Of a DNA stretch of 64,000 nt, positions 16,582 through 25,440 are shown piece after piece. Within the stretch, counting starts at the first letter, position 1. Every line of letters starts with the position of its first letter. This DNA is from PLanc-01 sp035342095 (GTDB lineage: Bacteria > Planctomycetota > Phycisphaerae > Sedimentisphaerales > Anaerobacaceae): NCBI GenBank assembly GCA_035342095.1, contig DAOQWL010000010.1:1-64000 (forward strand), written 5' to 3'. A program made the translations under genes and the position numbers. Below the pieces are notes generated by a model. It searched no databases. It saw only the letters and a list, made by a program, of their open reading frames with translations, and was not told where the DNA came from.

Positions 16582-17835
16582 ATGCAGAACAGGAAGATGC
16601 GGAAGGTATCAACGTTGAAGACCGGATTCGTTTCAGTTGTCATTCCATGGGTCCTTTGGGCAGCCGCATATGCGGACTGCCCGCTCGGGGACCTGAATCG
16701 CGATTGCCGGGTCGATGGGTTCGATTGGGCCCTCTTCGCCCGGACCTGGCGGGCGGAGTCCTCGACCCCGTCGGACCTCGACGGCTCCGGAGTCGTGGAC
16801 TACCGGGATCTGGCCCTGTTCTCAGATCAGTGGCAGAAGCGCGGTTGTCCGATCGTGATCAACGAGCTGCTCGCCCATGCTCACGACGAAGCCTCGGACT
16901 GGATCGAACTGCACAACGTCAGCAGCGTCCCGGTCGATATCGGAGGGTGGTTCCTCAGCGACAACGAGCGCGATCTGCGGCGTTATGAGATCGCCGCCGG
17001 GACGATCATCGATCCCTGCGGATACCTCGTGCTCTACGAGGCGACGCACTTCGCCAACCCATTCGATCCGGGCGTGCGGACCACCTTCGCCTTCAGCGAG
17101 AACGGCGAAGTCGCCTGCCTGTCCTCCGGCAACGACCCCAACTTCCCCGATTGCCTGGCGACCGAGTGGTTCGGGGCCTCGGAGACCAGCTACTCTTTCG
17201 GACGTTACATCGAGAGCACCGGGACATACAGCTTCGTCACCATGAGCGGGCAAACCCCCGGCCAAGTCAATGCGTACCCGCGAGTCGGGCCGGTCGTGAT
17301 CAATGAGATCATGTACCACCCGCCCATGGACGGCGATGCAGAATACGTCGAGCTGCTCAACATCGGCAATGCGTCCGTCACCCTCTACGACTACACCTGC
17401 GGGCTGCCCTGGCGTCTCGTGGACGACTCCGGGATCAACTTCCACTTCCCGACAGGCAAGCCTGTCACGCTCGATCCCTGGGAGCATATCCTCCTGGCGA
17501 GGGATCTAACGGCCGTGCGGCAGCAGCACCATGTCCCCACAGGGGCGAAAGCCCTGTCCTGGGTCAGCGGCAAGCTCGCCAACAGCGGGGAGACCCTTCG
17601 GCTGCTCAAGCCGGGGGACGTGGACAACCTCGGCACGCGGTATTGGATCGAGATGGACCGCGTGACCTACAGCGACGGCGCCCACGGCGAGAACTTCGCT
17701 GACGGCATCGATCCCTGGCCCGTCGAGGCGGACGGGCAAGGCCACTCTCTGAACCGCACCTATCCGTCGCGGTATGGCAACGACCCAAACAACTGGCAGG
17801 CAACCATTCCGACGCCGGGAGCCGTGAACGACTGA
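16582..17835 (+). CDS. Secreted dockerin-like and lamin-tail domain protein
   Basis: The 417-residue product has an N-terminal signal peptide (hydrophobic about 13-31). A dockerin-type calcium-binding duplication follows: DLNRDCRVDGFDWALFA and then DLDGSGVVDYRDLALFSDQW (about 36-85). Two lamin-tail domains complete it (INELLAHAHDEASDWIEL; INEIMYHPPMDGDAEYVEL). The C-terminal end strongly resembles that of the upstream 1421-residue protein (DGIDPWPVEADG, then Y-G-N-D-P-N-N-W-x-A-x-x-P-T-P-G), so the two share ancestry. In planctomycetes such dockerin-like modules are used widely without a known scaffoldin. The gene starts 3 bases after its neighbour's stop, so they form one operon. A second ATG at 16597 is possible. 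Confidence 0.8.
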   Translation: MQNRKMRKVSTLKTGFVSVVIPWVLWAAAYADCPLGDLNRDCRVDGFDWALFARTWRAESSTPSDLDGSGVVDYRDLALFSDQWQKRGCPIVINELLAHAHDEASDWIELHNVSSVPVDIGGWFLSDNERDLRRYEIAAGTIIDPCGYLVLYEATHFANPFDPGVRTTFAFSENGEVACLSSGNDPNFPDCLATEWFGASETSYSFGRYIESTGTYSFVTMSGQTPGQVNAYPRVGPVVINEIMYHPPMDGDAEYVELLNIGNASVTLYDYTCGLPWRLVDDSGINFHFPTGKPVTLDPWEHILLARDLTAVRQQHHVPTGAKALSWVSGKLANSGETLRLLKPGDVDNLGTRYWIEMDRVTYSDGAHGENFADGIDPWPVEADGQGHSLNRTYPSRYGNDPNNWQATIPTPGAVND

Positions 17836-17887
17836 GTATCGGGTGTGCAGAGTCTGATCCGTGACATTCGAAGTAGGGAGACGGACA

Positions 17888-19825
17888 GTGTGTGAGATCA
17901 GCGTATCCCCTTTGCGAAACTGGGCCATTGCGATCGCAGGCTCGTTTCTCGTCATGACAATCCCCGACCTTTGTCTCGGAGGCGTCACAGAGGCGCTGAG
18001 CTCCCACGTGAGCATCCGTCCCGGCCCGGTCAATGGCGTCGCCATCGAGCAGGACGGCCGCATGCTGGTCGTCTACGGCGATCCGGAGCAGTCGTGGAAG
18101 GCGGTCGAGATCGTTCTGTTCACACACGCCCGCCGGGACGTCGTGTGGGCGGGCCGGACCCCCGTGGATGGCGGCGCCGAGTCGGTGGTCCCCGCCGGCG
18201 AGGCCGAGCAGTTCTCGAAGGCCCAGGAGTTCTGGTCCGCCTTCTGGGACAAGCGGTTCCACGACTACGCCCAGCAGAGCACCCGCGTGCCGGTCGCGCC
18301 CATGCAGGTGGGTCGGACGGTCCGGGAGGGCGACCGAATCTCCTGGCGGGAGTTGAAGGTGCACGTGCTGGATACGCCGGGCTACACGCGGGGGGCGGTC
18401 TCCTACCTCGTCGAAATCGACGGGCTCAGGTACGCCTTCGTGGGCGATTTGATCTACGGCGATGGCCGGATCATGGATCTCTACAGCCTCCAGGACGCAG
18501 TAGCCCAGGCCCGCATCGGCGGGTACCACGGCTACGCGGGCAGGATCGGCGACCTCATCGCCAGCCTGAGGAAAGTGGCTGCGCAGAAGCCCGATCTTCT
18601 CGTCCCGGCCCGCGGGCCGGTTATCCGCGAGCCGGCCGTCGCAATCGAACGCCTGATTCGCAGGCTCCAGGCAGCCTACGAAAACTACCTGTCCATCAGC
18701 GCGGGCCGATGGTACTTCCACGATCCGTACGATGTCCTCGCGGCCCGTGCCCTGGGCGTCGAGGGCAAGGTTTCCTGGATGCCCTATGCCGCGACCATCG
18801 AGAAGACCCCGCCGGACTGGATCGTGCCGATCCACAACAGCCGGCTGGTCCTCGCCCACGACAAATCGGGCTTCCTGATCGACTGTGGGTCCACCGCCAT
18901 CATCGAGGAGCTTCGCAAACTCAGGGACCAGGGTCATTTGACCTCCATCGAAGGCCTGTTCATCACGCACTATCACGACGACCACACCGACCGGATCAAC
19001 GACTTCCTCAGGGACAATCCGTGCCCGGCCTACGTTACGCCGGTCATGGAGGACGTCACCAGACGGCCCGGAGACTATCGCCTGCCCGCGATGACCGCCA
19101 ACGCCATCGATGCGATTACCGTCGTGCCGGATGGCCATCGCATGGCGTGGAAGGAGTTCACGCTGACCTTCCATGACTTCCCGGGTCAGACGATCTACCA
19201 CAGTGCCCTGTTGGTCGAGCAGGACACAGGCGAGAAGATCTTCTTCGTCGGAGACTCCTTCACCCCGTCGGGACTCGACGACTACTGCATGCAGAACCGC
19301 AACCTGCTCCGTCCCGGCGAGGGCTATCTCCGTTGTCTCGACCTTCTGCAGCATACGATTCCGCCGGACGCGCTGCTCATCAACGAGCACGTTCTGGAGC
19401 CCTTCCGCTTCGATGCCGGCCACTTGAAGCACATGGAGAGCGTCTTTATACGACGAGCCGAACTGCTGCGGGAGCTGTTCCCCTGGGACGAGCCCAACTA
19501 CGGCATCGACGAGCAGTGGGTGAGAATCCACCCCTACGGGCAGGAAGCCCAGGCGGGCCGGTGGGCGAATCTGGCGGTGAAGATCCTCAACCACTCCCCC
19601 GCCGCGAACACGTTCACCGTCACGTTGAACGCGCCCCAAGGGTGTGAGATCGAGCCCGCCAGAGCGTCCATTGCCGCCTCGGCAGGTCAGGAGGTCGAAA
19701 TCCCCTTCAAGCTGAGAGTCGGAGATCGATCCCCCGGCGAGGTTTGCGTCCTCACCGCGGACATCCAAGTCGGTCCGTGGGACCTCCGTCAGTGGTGCGA
19801 GGCCATCGTGAAGGTCGTGCCCTGA
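17888..19825 (+). CDS. Secreted protein with two metallo-beta-lactamase folds, the first probably inactive
   Basis: The 645-residue product starts with a signal peptide (about 10-30). The second half contains the complete metal-binding motif THYHDDHTD followed by FFVGDSFTPSG, typical of an active metallo-beta-lactamase-fold hydrolase. The first half has the same layout (LFTHARRDVV at the motif position, later YAFVGDLIYGDG) but lacks the H-x-H-x-D-H histidines, so it is probably structural. The tail (about 540-645) looks like an Ig-type beta-sandwich. AGGGAG at 17875-17880 lies 7 bases before the GTG at 17888, preferred over a GTG at 17861. It is downstream of the lamin-tail genes. The substrate is unknown. 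Confidence 0.75.
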   Translation: MCEISVSPLRNWAIAIAGSFLVMTIPDLCLGGVTEALSSHVSIRPGPVNGVAIEQDGRMLVVYGDPEQSWKAVEIVLFTHARRDVVWAGRTPVDGGAESVVPAGEAEQFSKAQEFWSAFWDKRFHDYAQQSTRVPVAPMQVGRTVREGDRISWRELKVHVLDTPGYTRGAVSYLVEIDGLRYAFVGDLIYGDGRIMDLYSLQDAVAQARIGGYHGYAGRIGDLIASLRKVAAQKPDLLVPARGPVIREPAVAIERLIRRLQAAYENYLSISAGRWYFHDPYDVLAARALGVEGKVSWMPYAATIEKTPPDWIVPIHNSRLVLAHDKSGFLIDCGSTAIIEELRKLRDQGHLTSIEGLFITHYHDDHTDRINDFLRDNPCPAYVTPVMEDVTRRPGDYRLPAMTANAIDAITVVPDGHRMAWKEFTLTFHDFPGQTIYHSALLVEQDTGEKIFFVGDSFTPSGLDDYCMQNRNLLRPGEGYLRCLDLLQHTIPPDALLINEHVLEPFRFDAGHLKHMESVFIRRAELLRELFPWDEPNYGIDEQWVRIHPYGQEAQAGRWANLAVKILNHSPAANTFTVTLNAPQGCEIEPARASIAASAGQEVEIPFKLRVGDRSPGEVCVLTADIQVGPWDLRQWCEAIVKVVP

Positions 19826-19834
19826 ACCCGCGGG

Positions 19835-20941
19835 TCACTGGAACAACTTCGGCGCCAGGTCGGCCAGATAGACCCGCCAAACGGGCCAACTGTGGTTGCC
19901 CTCCGTCAGATGCCACTCGTGCTCGATGCCCTGGTCTTTTAACATCGCAATGAAGTCCTCGTTGCGTTTGAGCAGAAAATCGTCTTTGCCGCAGGCGATC
20001 CAGAGCAACTTGAGCTTCTCATTCGTCGCGGCGGCATCATCCAGTGCTCCCGCGACCGTCTCGCGAGAGGGAGCCGAGGAACTGAAACCCGCCACCCAGG
20101 CGAAACGATCCAGATGGTTCAGGCCGACGGTGAGCGACTGGCCGCCTCCCATGCTCAGGCCGGCGATGCAACGACTCGCGGCATCGGTCTGGACACGGTA
20201 GTTGGCCTCGACGAAGGGCATCACATCCTGGAGCAAGTCCCGCTCGAAGGCCTGCGTGTTGCCCTGAGGTCCCGACGCCGAGCGGTCGCCTGCGTGGCCG
20301 TCCATCATGACGACCACCATCGGACGGGCCTTGCCCTGGGCGATGAGGTTGTCGAGAATCCAGTGGGCCTTGCCGTGCACGACCCAGGTGGCTTGGTTGT
20401 CTCCGCTGCCGTGCTGGAGGTAGAGCGTCGGGAAGCGGGCATCCGCCTGCCGTTCGTAGCCCGGCGGCGTGTATACCGCCAGCTCGCGTAGACGGCCCAG
20501 CGACTTCGAGAAGTAGCTGTGACTGTGTACGACGCCATGCGGGACATCCTGGAAGTCGTGCAGCAGCGGCGGTTGGCCGGGGATGTGCAGGATGCTCGTT
20601 CGCGGCTCGCGCATCGGCTTGATCGCGGGATTGCCCGGGTCGATCATCTGGAGACCGTCCACGCGGAAGCTGTATTCCCAGACGCCCGGTGAGATGGGAC
20701 CGACGGTGACGCTCCAGACGTCCCCTTCGCCCTTGGTCATCGTGGCGGACTCGCGGCCCCATTGTCCCGCGACCGCGACCTCCGCGGCCTTGGGCGCGAG
20801 GAACCGGAAGGTCACTCGTCCGTCCCCTGCGATGTCAGGCGACCGGACGGGAGCCCGCTGCTGAGCGGCAGCGGGAGTCTCGAATACCAGCACAGCGACA
20901 AGGACAGCCGACACGACAAGGGGACACCAGCGGGCGTACAT
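19835..20941 (-). CDS. Secreted esterase with N-terminal CBM48/E-set-like domain
   Basis: The 368-residue product has a signal peptide and an N-terminal E-set/CBM48-like domain (VTFRFLAPKAAEVAVAGQW, VWSVTVGPISPGVWEYSFRVDG). An alpha/beta-hydrolase esterase domain of the Esterase D / feruloyl-esterase type follows. The nucleophile is the serine in GLSMGGGQS, the oxyanion region is YLQHGSGDNQATW, and the likely catalytic histidine is in EGNHSWPVW. Such enzymes often remove acyl or feruloyl groups from plant polysaccharides. Three ATG codons run together; AAAGGAG fits the third (20941) with 6-base spacing. It is divergent from the PQQ propeller at 21115. Confidence 0.85.
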   Translation of the reverse strand: MYARWCPLVVSAVLVAVLVFETPAAAQQRAPVRSPDIAGDGRVTFRFLAPKAAEVAVAGQWGRESATMTKGEGDVWSVTVGPISPGVWEYSFRVDGLQMIDPGNPAIKPMREPRTSILHIPGQPPLLHDFQDVPHGVVHSHSYFSKSLGRLRELAVYTPPGYERQADARFPTLYLQHGSGDNQATWVVHGKAHWILDNLIAQGKARPMVVVMMDGHAGDRSASGPQGNTQAFERDLLQDVMPFVEANYRVQTDAASRCIAGLSMGGGQSLTVGLNHLDRFAWVAGFSSSAPSRETVAGALDDAAATNEKLKLLWIACGKDDFLLKRNEDFIAMLKDQGIEHEWHLTEGNHSWPVWRVYLADLAPKLFQ

Positions 20942-21114
20942 CATCATCTCCTTTCCCAGCGGTTTCATGGACAGCGAGCACACGAGAGGCATCTTACCAT
21001 GATTCGGCTCCCTGAAAAACAGTGCATTTCGCTGGGAATCTGGTATCCTGGACGATGCGTTCGAACAGGCAAGACAGAACACTGGACGATGATACTCCCG
21101 TGGAGGTCGGATAC

Positions 21115-22386
21115 ATGAAGTGGGTTGCCTTGAGAAGACGATTGCCCCTGTCGATTCTGGTCGTGTCCTTTGCCACGGTGTCCACCACGTGGGCGGAGGA
21201 TTGGCCGTGCTTCCGCGGGCCGGGACGGCAAGGGGTCTCCCTGGAGAAGGGCGTCCCCACCCAGTGGAGTCAATCCTCGAACGTCAAATGGAAGACGCCC
21301 CTCCCCGGCGAGGGCTGGTCGTCCCCCATCGTCTTCGACGACGCGGTCTTCGTGACGACCGCCACCGACGGCGGCAAGTCCTACCGTCTGGTCCGCCTGG
21401 ACCGCACGAATGGCAGCATCCTCTGGGACAAGGAGGTGACGCAGCAGACGCCCAAGTACAAACAACGGCCCAACTCCTACGCGACATCGACACCCGCCAC
21501 CGACGGGCAGCGGGTGTACATGGTCGCCTGCGATGGGCAGATCCTGGCAACGGATATGGAGGGGAACGTCGCCTGGAAGAACAGCGAATTCGATTACTAC
21601 AGCCAGCACGGCCTGGCGACCTCGCCCGTCCTCTACAAGGACCTGGTCATCGTCGTGTTCGACTGGAGCAGTCCCGGCCCGGACAAGAAGATCGGCTGGG
21701 AGATCCCGTGGGACAAGGCAGTCATCCTGGCGCTGGACAAGAGCACCGGCAAGGTGCGATGGCGAGGCAGCCGGGGCAGTTCGCAGATCGCCCACACCAC
21801 GCCGCAGATCGCGACCGTGGACGGGCGGGACCAGCTCGTCACCAGCGCAGGCGGCGTCGTACAGGGATTCGATCTCAAGACCGGGGAACGGATCTGGACC
21901 GTCTCCAGCCCGGGCGAAGGCGTCGTCCCCTCCCCCGTCGTCGGCGACGGCATGTCGTTCAGCACGACCGGATTCCGTGAGGAAACCATCCTGGCGGTCC
22001 GCCTGGGCGGTCGCGGCGACATCACGCAGACCCACGTCGCCTGGCGAGTGACCGAGGAAGTCCCCCACGTCCCGTCCCTGTTGTACGTCTCTCCTCGCCT
22101 GTACTCGATCACGGACGAAGGCATCGTCAACTGCATCGAGGGAACGACCGGCAAGGTCCTCTGGCGCGAGCGGATCGGCAGCAAGTTCTCCGCTTCCCCG
22201 GTCTGCGCCGACGGCAAGGTCTACTTCCTCTCGGAGAAGGGCAAGGCCACCATCGTCGAGGAAGGGCCGCAGTTCAAGGTCTTGGCGGAGAACGAGCTGG
22301 GCGAAACCTGCTGCGCCAGTCCCGCGGTCTCCCAAGGCAATCTGTTCATCCGAACGGAGAAGGCACTCTACTGCATCGGGAAGTAG
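21115..22386 (+). CDS. Secreted PQQ-type beta-propeller protein, second paralogue
   Basis: The 423-residue product has a signal peptide (about 1-27), then DWPCFRGPGRQGVSLEKG, the same opening motif as the protein at 8095-9324. Propeller blades show repeats such as T-N-G-S-I-L-W-D, S-T-G-K-V-R-W and T-G-E-R-I-W-T. No catalytic dehydrogenase residues were recognised. GGAGGT precedes the ATG at 21115 by 7 bases. An earlier ATG in frame (21022) would place a non-signal peptide first. A short GC-rich hairpin follows the stop codon. Confidence 0.8.
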   Translation: MKWVALRRRLPLSILVVSFATVSTTWAEDWPCFRGPGRQGVSLEKGVPTQWSQSSNVKWKTPLPGEGWSSPIVFDDAVFVTTATDGGKSYRLVRLDRTNGSILWDKEVTQQTPKYKQRPNSYATSTPATDGQRVYMVACDGQILATDMEGNVAWKNSEFDYYSQHGLATSPVLYKDLVIVVFDWSSPGPDKKIGWEIPWDKAVILALDKSTGKVRWRGSRGSSQIAHTTPQIATVDGRDQLVTSAGGVVQGFDLKTGERIWTVSSPGEGVVPSPVVGDGMSFSTTGFREETILAVRLGGRGDITQTHVAWRVTEEVPHVPSLLYVSPRLYSITDEGIVNCIEGTTGKVLWRERIGSKFSASPVCADGKVYFLSEKGKATIVEEGPQFKVLAENELGETCCASPAVSQGNLFIRTEKALYCIGK

Positions 22387-22389
22387 ACT

Positions 22390-22413
22390 GGATTCCCGCC
22401 TTCGCGGGAAGGA
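22390..22413. terminator. Hairpin downstream of PQQ propeller gene
   Basis: TTCCCGC and GCGGGAA form a tight stem a few bases after the stop codon of the propeller gene. There is no T-run. The sequence also matches the ATTCCCGC...GCGGGAAT repeat seen at 36405 and 42482. It may act as a two-way barrier between convergent genes. Confidence 0.4.
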
Positions 22414-22423
22414 CGCGCGTGGT

Positions 22424-24034
22424 CTACGGCTGCTTGATCATGGATTGCTCGACGATTCGCCCATCGTTCGCGACGACGCGTAGCACAGCGCGATTGTTCG
22501 TCTCATCGAGCTCGTCGACGATATCGTCCGGATCGAGAACGACCTGGACTTCGTTCCGGCCTTCCTTGAGAGCGAAGTCGGCGCTACCCTCGTTCCACTT
22601 GTCGCCGGGCTGGATCGGGCCCGCTCCATGGATCACGTCGTCAACCGTCGGGTCGCCAGCGTGAAAACGCACGATCACCTGCGGACTGGTCGTGTCACCT
22701 CGATTCCGGATCGACACCACGGCCGTATGGAGGCCCTGGCTCAGACCCGGCAGCAATTGGAAGTCCTCAATCGCGACATCGTACCCTTTGCCCGACTGGG
22801 TCAGCAGGCCCTTGGGATTCCCCAGAACCTGAGAACCAGCGATGGCCTGCTTCAACTGCTCCCTCTTGGCTGTCGCCAGAAGGACGACGTTCAAACCTCG
22901 CGACCGCCCGGAGAGTTCAACGGTCTTTCCCTGCCGCAGTTGCTCCTCGATGCGATCCCACGCCTGCGGCAGCAGATCCTCGTATCCGCCGGGGATCCGG
23001 TCCTCGCAATCCAGGGCGAAGAGCAGGATGAGCACATCGTGGTCGGTCCTGTTGTGCGTTCCGTTGAACATCTCATCGTAGGCTTCTTTCGAATGATCTC
23101 GGCCGGTCCTGTTCCACGTCCAACTTCCCGTTTTCGCAAGGACGATGCTGAAGACATCAGCTCCGCGTTCTGACGGCCCCATGACAAAGAGATTGGCGAG
23201 TAAGCCGGATGTGCCGGGATACAGGCCTTCATAATCGCTCGCGGCGGGATCGGGCATGGGCACGCGCTGCGCCGACAGTCGATCGGCCGGGACCCATGCC
23301 ACGTGGCAATCACGGAACAGGGCATTGGAGCCCTTTCCCTGTTCCAGGAGGGTCTTGTCGTAGGCCAGTATGCGACCGGGCTGTTCTCGCGGCGTCCCGC
23401 CTTTGCCGAGGTATGTCACATTAGCCAGCACCCAGGAGTAGTCGCCGTCCCTGCTGATGTAGTCCCTCGCGTCTTGGAGCGTATCGGGATACTTGTGTTG
23501 GTTCCGATTTGCATACAGCAACAGCGATTTGCCCAGCTTTTCCAACTGCGTGCGAGATTCCGGCGGCACGCCAGCGATGCCGAGTTCCTTGAGCCGCTTG
23601 GGCCCCTCGAAGACCACCTGCGTGTCGAGGTGCAGAGCGTTCGTCCCCTGGCCCGCGAGGAGCAGCGTCTTGTCGTAGGCAATCGGGGTATCGGGCTCGT
23701 TGGAGGTTCTCATGCGCTTGCCAAGATACGTAACGTTCTCGATCAGCCAGGACGTGGCCAGTCCGAACTCATTCGGCAGATCCTCGATCCTGTCCGGCAG
23801 CCGGTCCTCATGCTCAATCGTGTAGATCAGCGCCGCTTTGCCCAGAGCCGCAAGTCGCTCGGCCGACTCGCGACGGGCGGCAATGAGAGGAGGAGACTGC
23901 GACGCATCAGTCTTGCCGGGCGAGACAATCTGCGCGGGAGTTGTCTTCGTTTCGACTCGAACCGAACTCGCCACACCTGGCGTGAGCGCCGAGAGCCACG
24001 AGCACCATTTCGTCAACCGCCTGCTCGCGAACAC
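22424..24034 (-). pseudogene. C-terminal part of an M56 sensor protein, out of frame with its N-terminal half
   Basis: The frame encodes two repeats (about 56-155 and 161-262) of a domain with L-G-K-x-L-L-x-Y, W-x-x-x-N-V-T-Y-L-G-K, A-Y-D-K-T-L-L and N-A-L motifs. An uncharacterised region (about 290-420) and a CARDB-like Ig domain (about 430-525) follow. There is no signal peptide or convincing ribosome-binding site, and the first residues are the shadow of the M56 gene. Similar domains in planctomycetes are, from memory, usually fused behind M56 peptidases. It overlaps the M56 gene by 128 bases in a different frame, so a single frameshift between about 23907 and 24034 would join them. A separate gene starting at an internal GTG is the alternative. 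Confidence 0.6.
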
Positions 24035-24842
24035 GCCGTACGATCGCGTTCGCCAGCCAAACCAGCGGATTGTAGAAGTAGACGACTTGAAGGACCGTCT
24101 GGAGCGAATTGACCCACAGATCCCCCCGCTTGACGTGGGCCAGTTCGTGGATCAGAACAGTCCTCAGACCCTCCGCCGGCAGCTTCTCCAGCAGTGCCGC
24201 CGGCATGAGAATCGTCGGGCGCAGCAGCCCGCAAACCGCGGGACTGAATGTGCCGGGCGACAGCCTGAGTTCCACATTCCCGCGGATGCCCATTCGTCGC
24301 CGGCATTCGTCCAGCACATTGAACACATCCTCGTGTGCCGGCTCCGTGCGGGCGATCAATCCGCGCACGTAGAGCAATCGTTGAACAACCAACGCCGCGA
24401 AGACCAGCACACCGAAGCACCAGAGCAGAAAGACGCCCCCCTGCCATGAGAGACGTTCGGCGCCGATTGTGATGGGATCGGCCGGCGCGGTGGTCGCAGG
24501 CAGAGGCGACAGTTCCGCCGCGGACGACACTGCCACAGGAACATCCGCCTCCAGACGTACCGGTGTCACAACCGTGTGTGCAACTTGCGGCGAAACTACC
24601 GAGGGCACAGATACGCGACCACAGAACCAGTAGCCAATTCCCGTGGGGACAGAGAGACTCGGCGGCAGCATGAGCTTCACGAATACGAGCATCCAGATCC
24701 AGTACCGCAGCGTCGCTCGGACCCGCTTACGCAGGCACAGATCAACGCACAGCAGAACTGCCACCAGCACGCCCACTTGGGCGAACATAGTCGCCGCCCA
24801 CTCGCAGAACCCCCGGCCTATGCCATTGATGATCTCGGCCAT
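23907..24842 (-). CDS. M56 (BlaR1-like) membrane sensor metallopeptidase, C-terminus probably frameshifted
   Basis: The 311 residues include membrane segments near 20-36, 46-60 and 140-162. The zinc site is HELAH (His232, Glu233, His236), and the downstream E-Q-A-V-D-E block (about 273-278) supplies the third ligand in M56 enzymes. BlaR1-type proteins sense a ligand outside and cleave the partner BlaI repressor. The sequence loses family character after VALG (about 284) and ends with 27 unrelated residues. The usual continuation appears in another frame (22424-24034). GGGAGGT precedes the start, 33 bases after blaI. Confidence 0.78.
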   Translation of the reverse strand: MAEIINGIGRGFCEWAATMFAQVGVLVAVLLCVDLCLRKRVRATLRYWIWMLVFVKLMLPPSLSVPTGIGYWFCGRVSVPSVVSPQVAHTVVTPVRLEADVPVAVSSAAELSPLPATTAPADPITIGAERLSWQGGVFLLWCFGVLVFAALVVQRLLYVRGLIARTEPAHEDVFNVLDECRRRMGIRGNVELRLSPGTFSPAVCGLLRPTILMPAALLEKLPAEGLRTVLIHELAHVKRGDLWVNSLQTVLQVVYFYNPLVWLANAIVRRVREQAVDEMVLVALGAHARCGEFGSSRNEDNSRADCLARQD

Positions 24843-24875
24843 TTGTACGACCTCCCCGGGTACTATGCAGCCCGC

Positions 24876-25301
24876 TCACGTGTCGCTCTTGGCATTATCC
24901 GCTTTGTTCACCAGCTTGCGCAGTTGAGAGGCTTCCTTCGCCGAAAGCCCCTCGTGCTCGATCAGAAACTGCATCATCGGGGTCAGCGCCCCATCGAAGG
25001 CCCGCTTGAGCATCCGGCGAAGCTCGCCTCGTTTGGCCTGGACCTCGCTGACGCAGGACCTGAACAGTTGCAGGTTGCGAATCCGCTCGATCTTCAGGAA
25101 GCCCTTCTCGACCATACGATCCATCGTGGTCTTGACGGTGCTGTAGGCCCGATCCCGCGCGAGAGCCAGTTCCTCCTGGACAGTCCCCGCAGCACAGGGC
25201 TCCTTCTCCCAGACGACCTTCATGATCTCCCACTCGCCTTCGGTCAGCTCAATAGCCGTGTCCGCCTTGCGCGAAGGTCTGTCCTTCTTGGACGATCCCA
25301 T
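24876..25301 (-). CDS. BlaI/MecI/CopY-family transcriptional repressor
   Basis: The 141-residue product has a winged-helix DNA-binding domain (about 15-90: LTEGEWEIMKVVWEKEP, then YSTVKTTMDRMVEKGFLK, the recognition helix). A C-terminal dimerisation region (about 95-141) follows. Family members repress their own operon and are cleaved by the partner M56 peptidase. GGAGGT lies 7 bases before the ATG at 25301. The first gene of the blaI-M56 operon, it sits directly behind an operator/promoter with an 18-bp palindrome. The regulated function beyond its own operon is unknown; no beta-lactamase is adjacent. Confidence 0.9.
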   Translation of the reverse strand: MGSSKKDRPSRKADTAIELTEGEWEIMKVVWEKEPCAAGTVQEELALARDRAYSTVKTTMDRMVEKGFLKIERIRNLQLFRSCVSEVQAKRGELRRMLKRAFDGALTPMMQFLIEHEGLSAKEASQLRKLVNKADNAKSDT

Positions 25302-25316
25302 ATCGTTCACCTCCGT

Positions 25317-25334
25317 ATTCTATTTCAATAGAAT
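25317..25334. promoter_or_regulatory. Second palindrome next to the blaI operator
   Basis: ATTCTATT and AATAGAAT form a perfect inverted repeat around a 2-base centre. It overlaps the end of the -10 box and the expected transcription start of the blaI operon, so it could be a secondary operator. Confidence 0.4.
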
Positions 25335-25361
25335 ATATTCGACACGTGTCGAATCTGTCAA
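25332..25361 (-). promoter_or_regulatory. blaI-M56 promoter
   Basis: On the minus strand TTGACA (25356-25361) and TATATT (25332-25337) are 18 bp apart. The spacer is almost entirely filled by the palindromic operator, so repressor binding would block RNA polymerase directly. Confidence 0.75.
25337..25354. promoter_or_regulatory. BlaI-type operator
   Basis: ATTCGACACGTGTCGAAT is a perfect 18-bp palindrome placed between the -35 and -10 boxes of the blaI operon. The position and symmetry match those known for BlaI/MecI autoregulation; the specific sequence differs from the staphylococcal one. Confidence 0.75.
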
Positions 25362-25440
25362 TCAAGAATTTCGGAATTCCTGTGATTTTTTTGGGGGCCC
25401 TTCACTGGTGCGGTCGCCGTGGTGGATCGGCGGCGGCGCC

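Noticed and set aside
17606..19768. Open frame of 720 codons on the minus strand opposite the metallo-beta-lactamase gene
   Set aside because: High-GC shadow frame with no recognisable motif or start signal.
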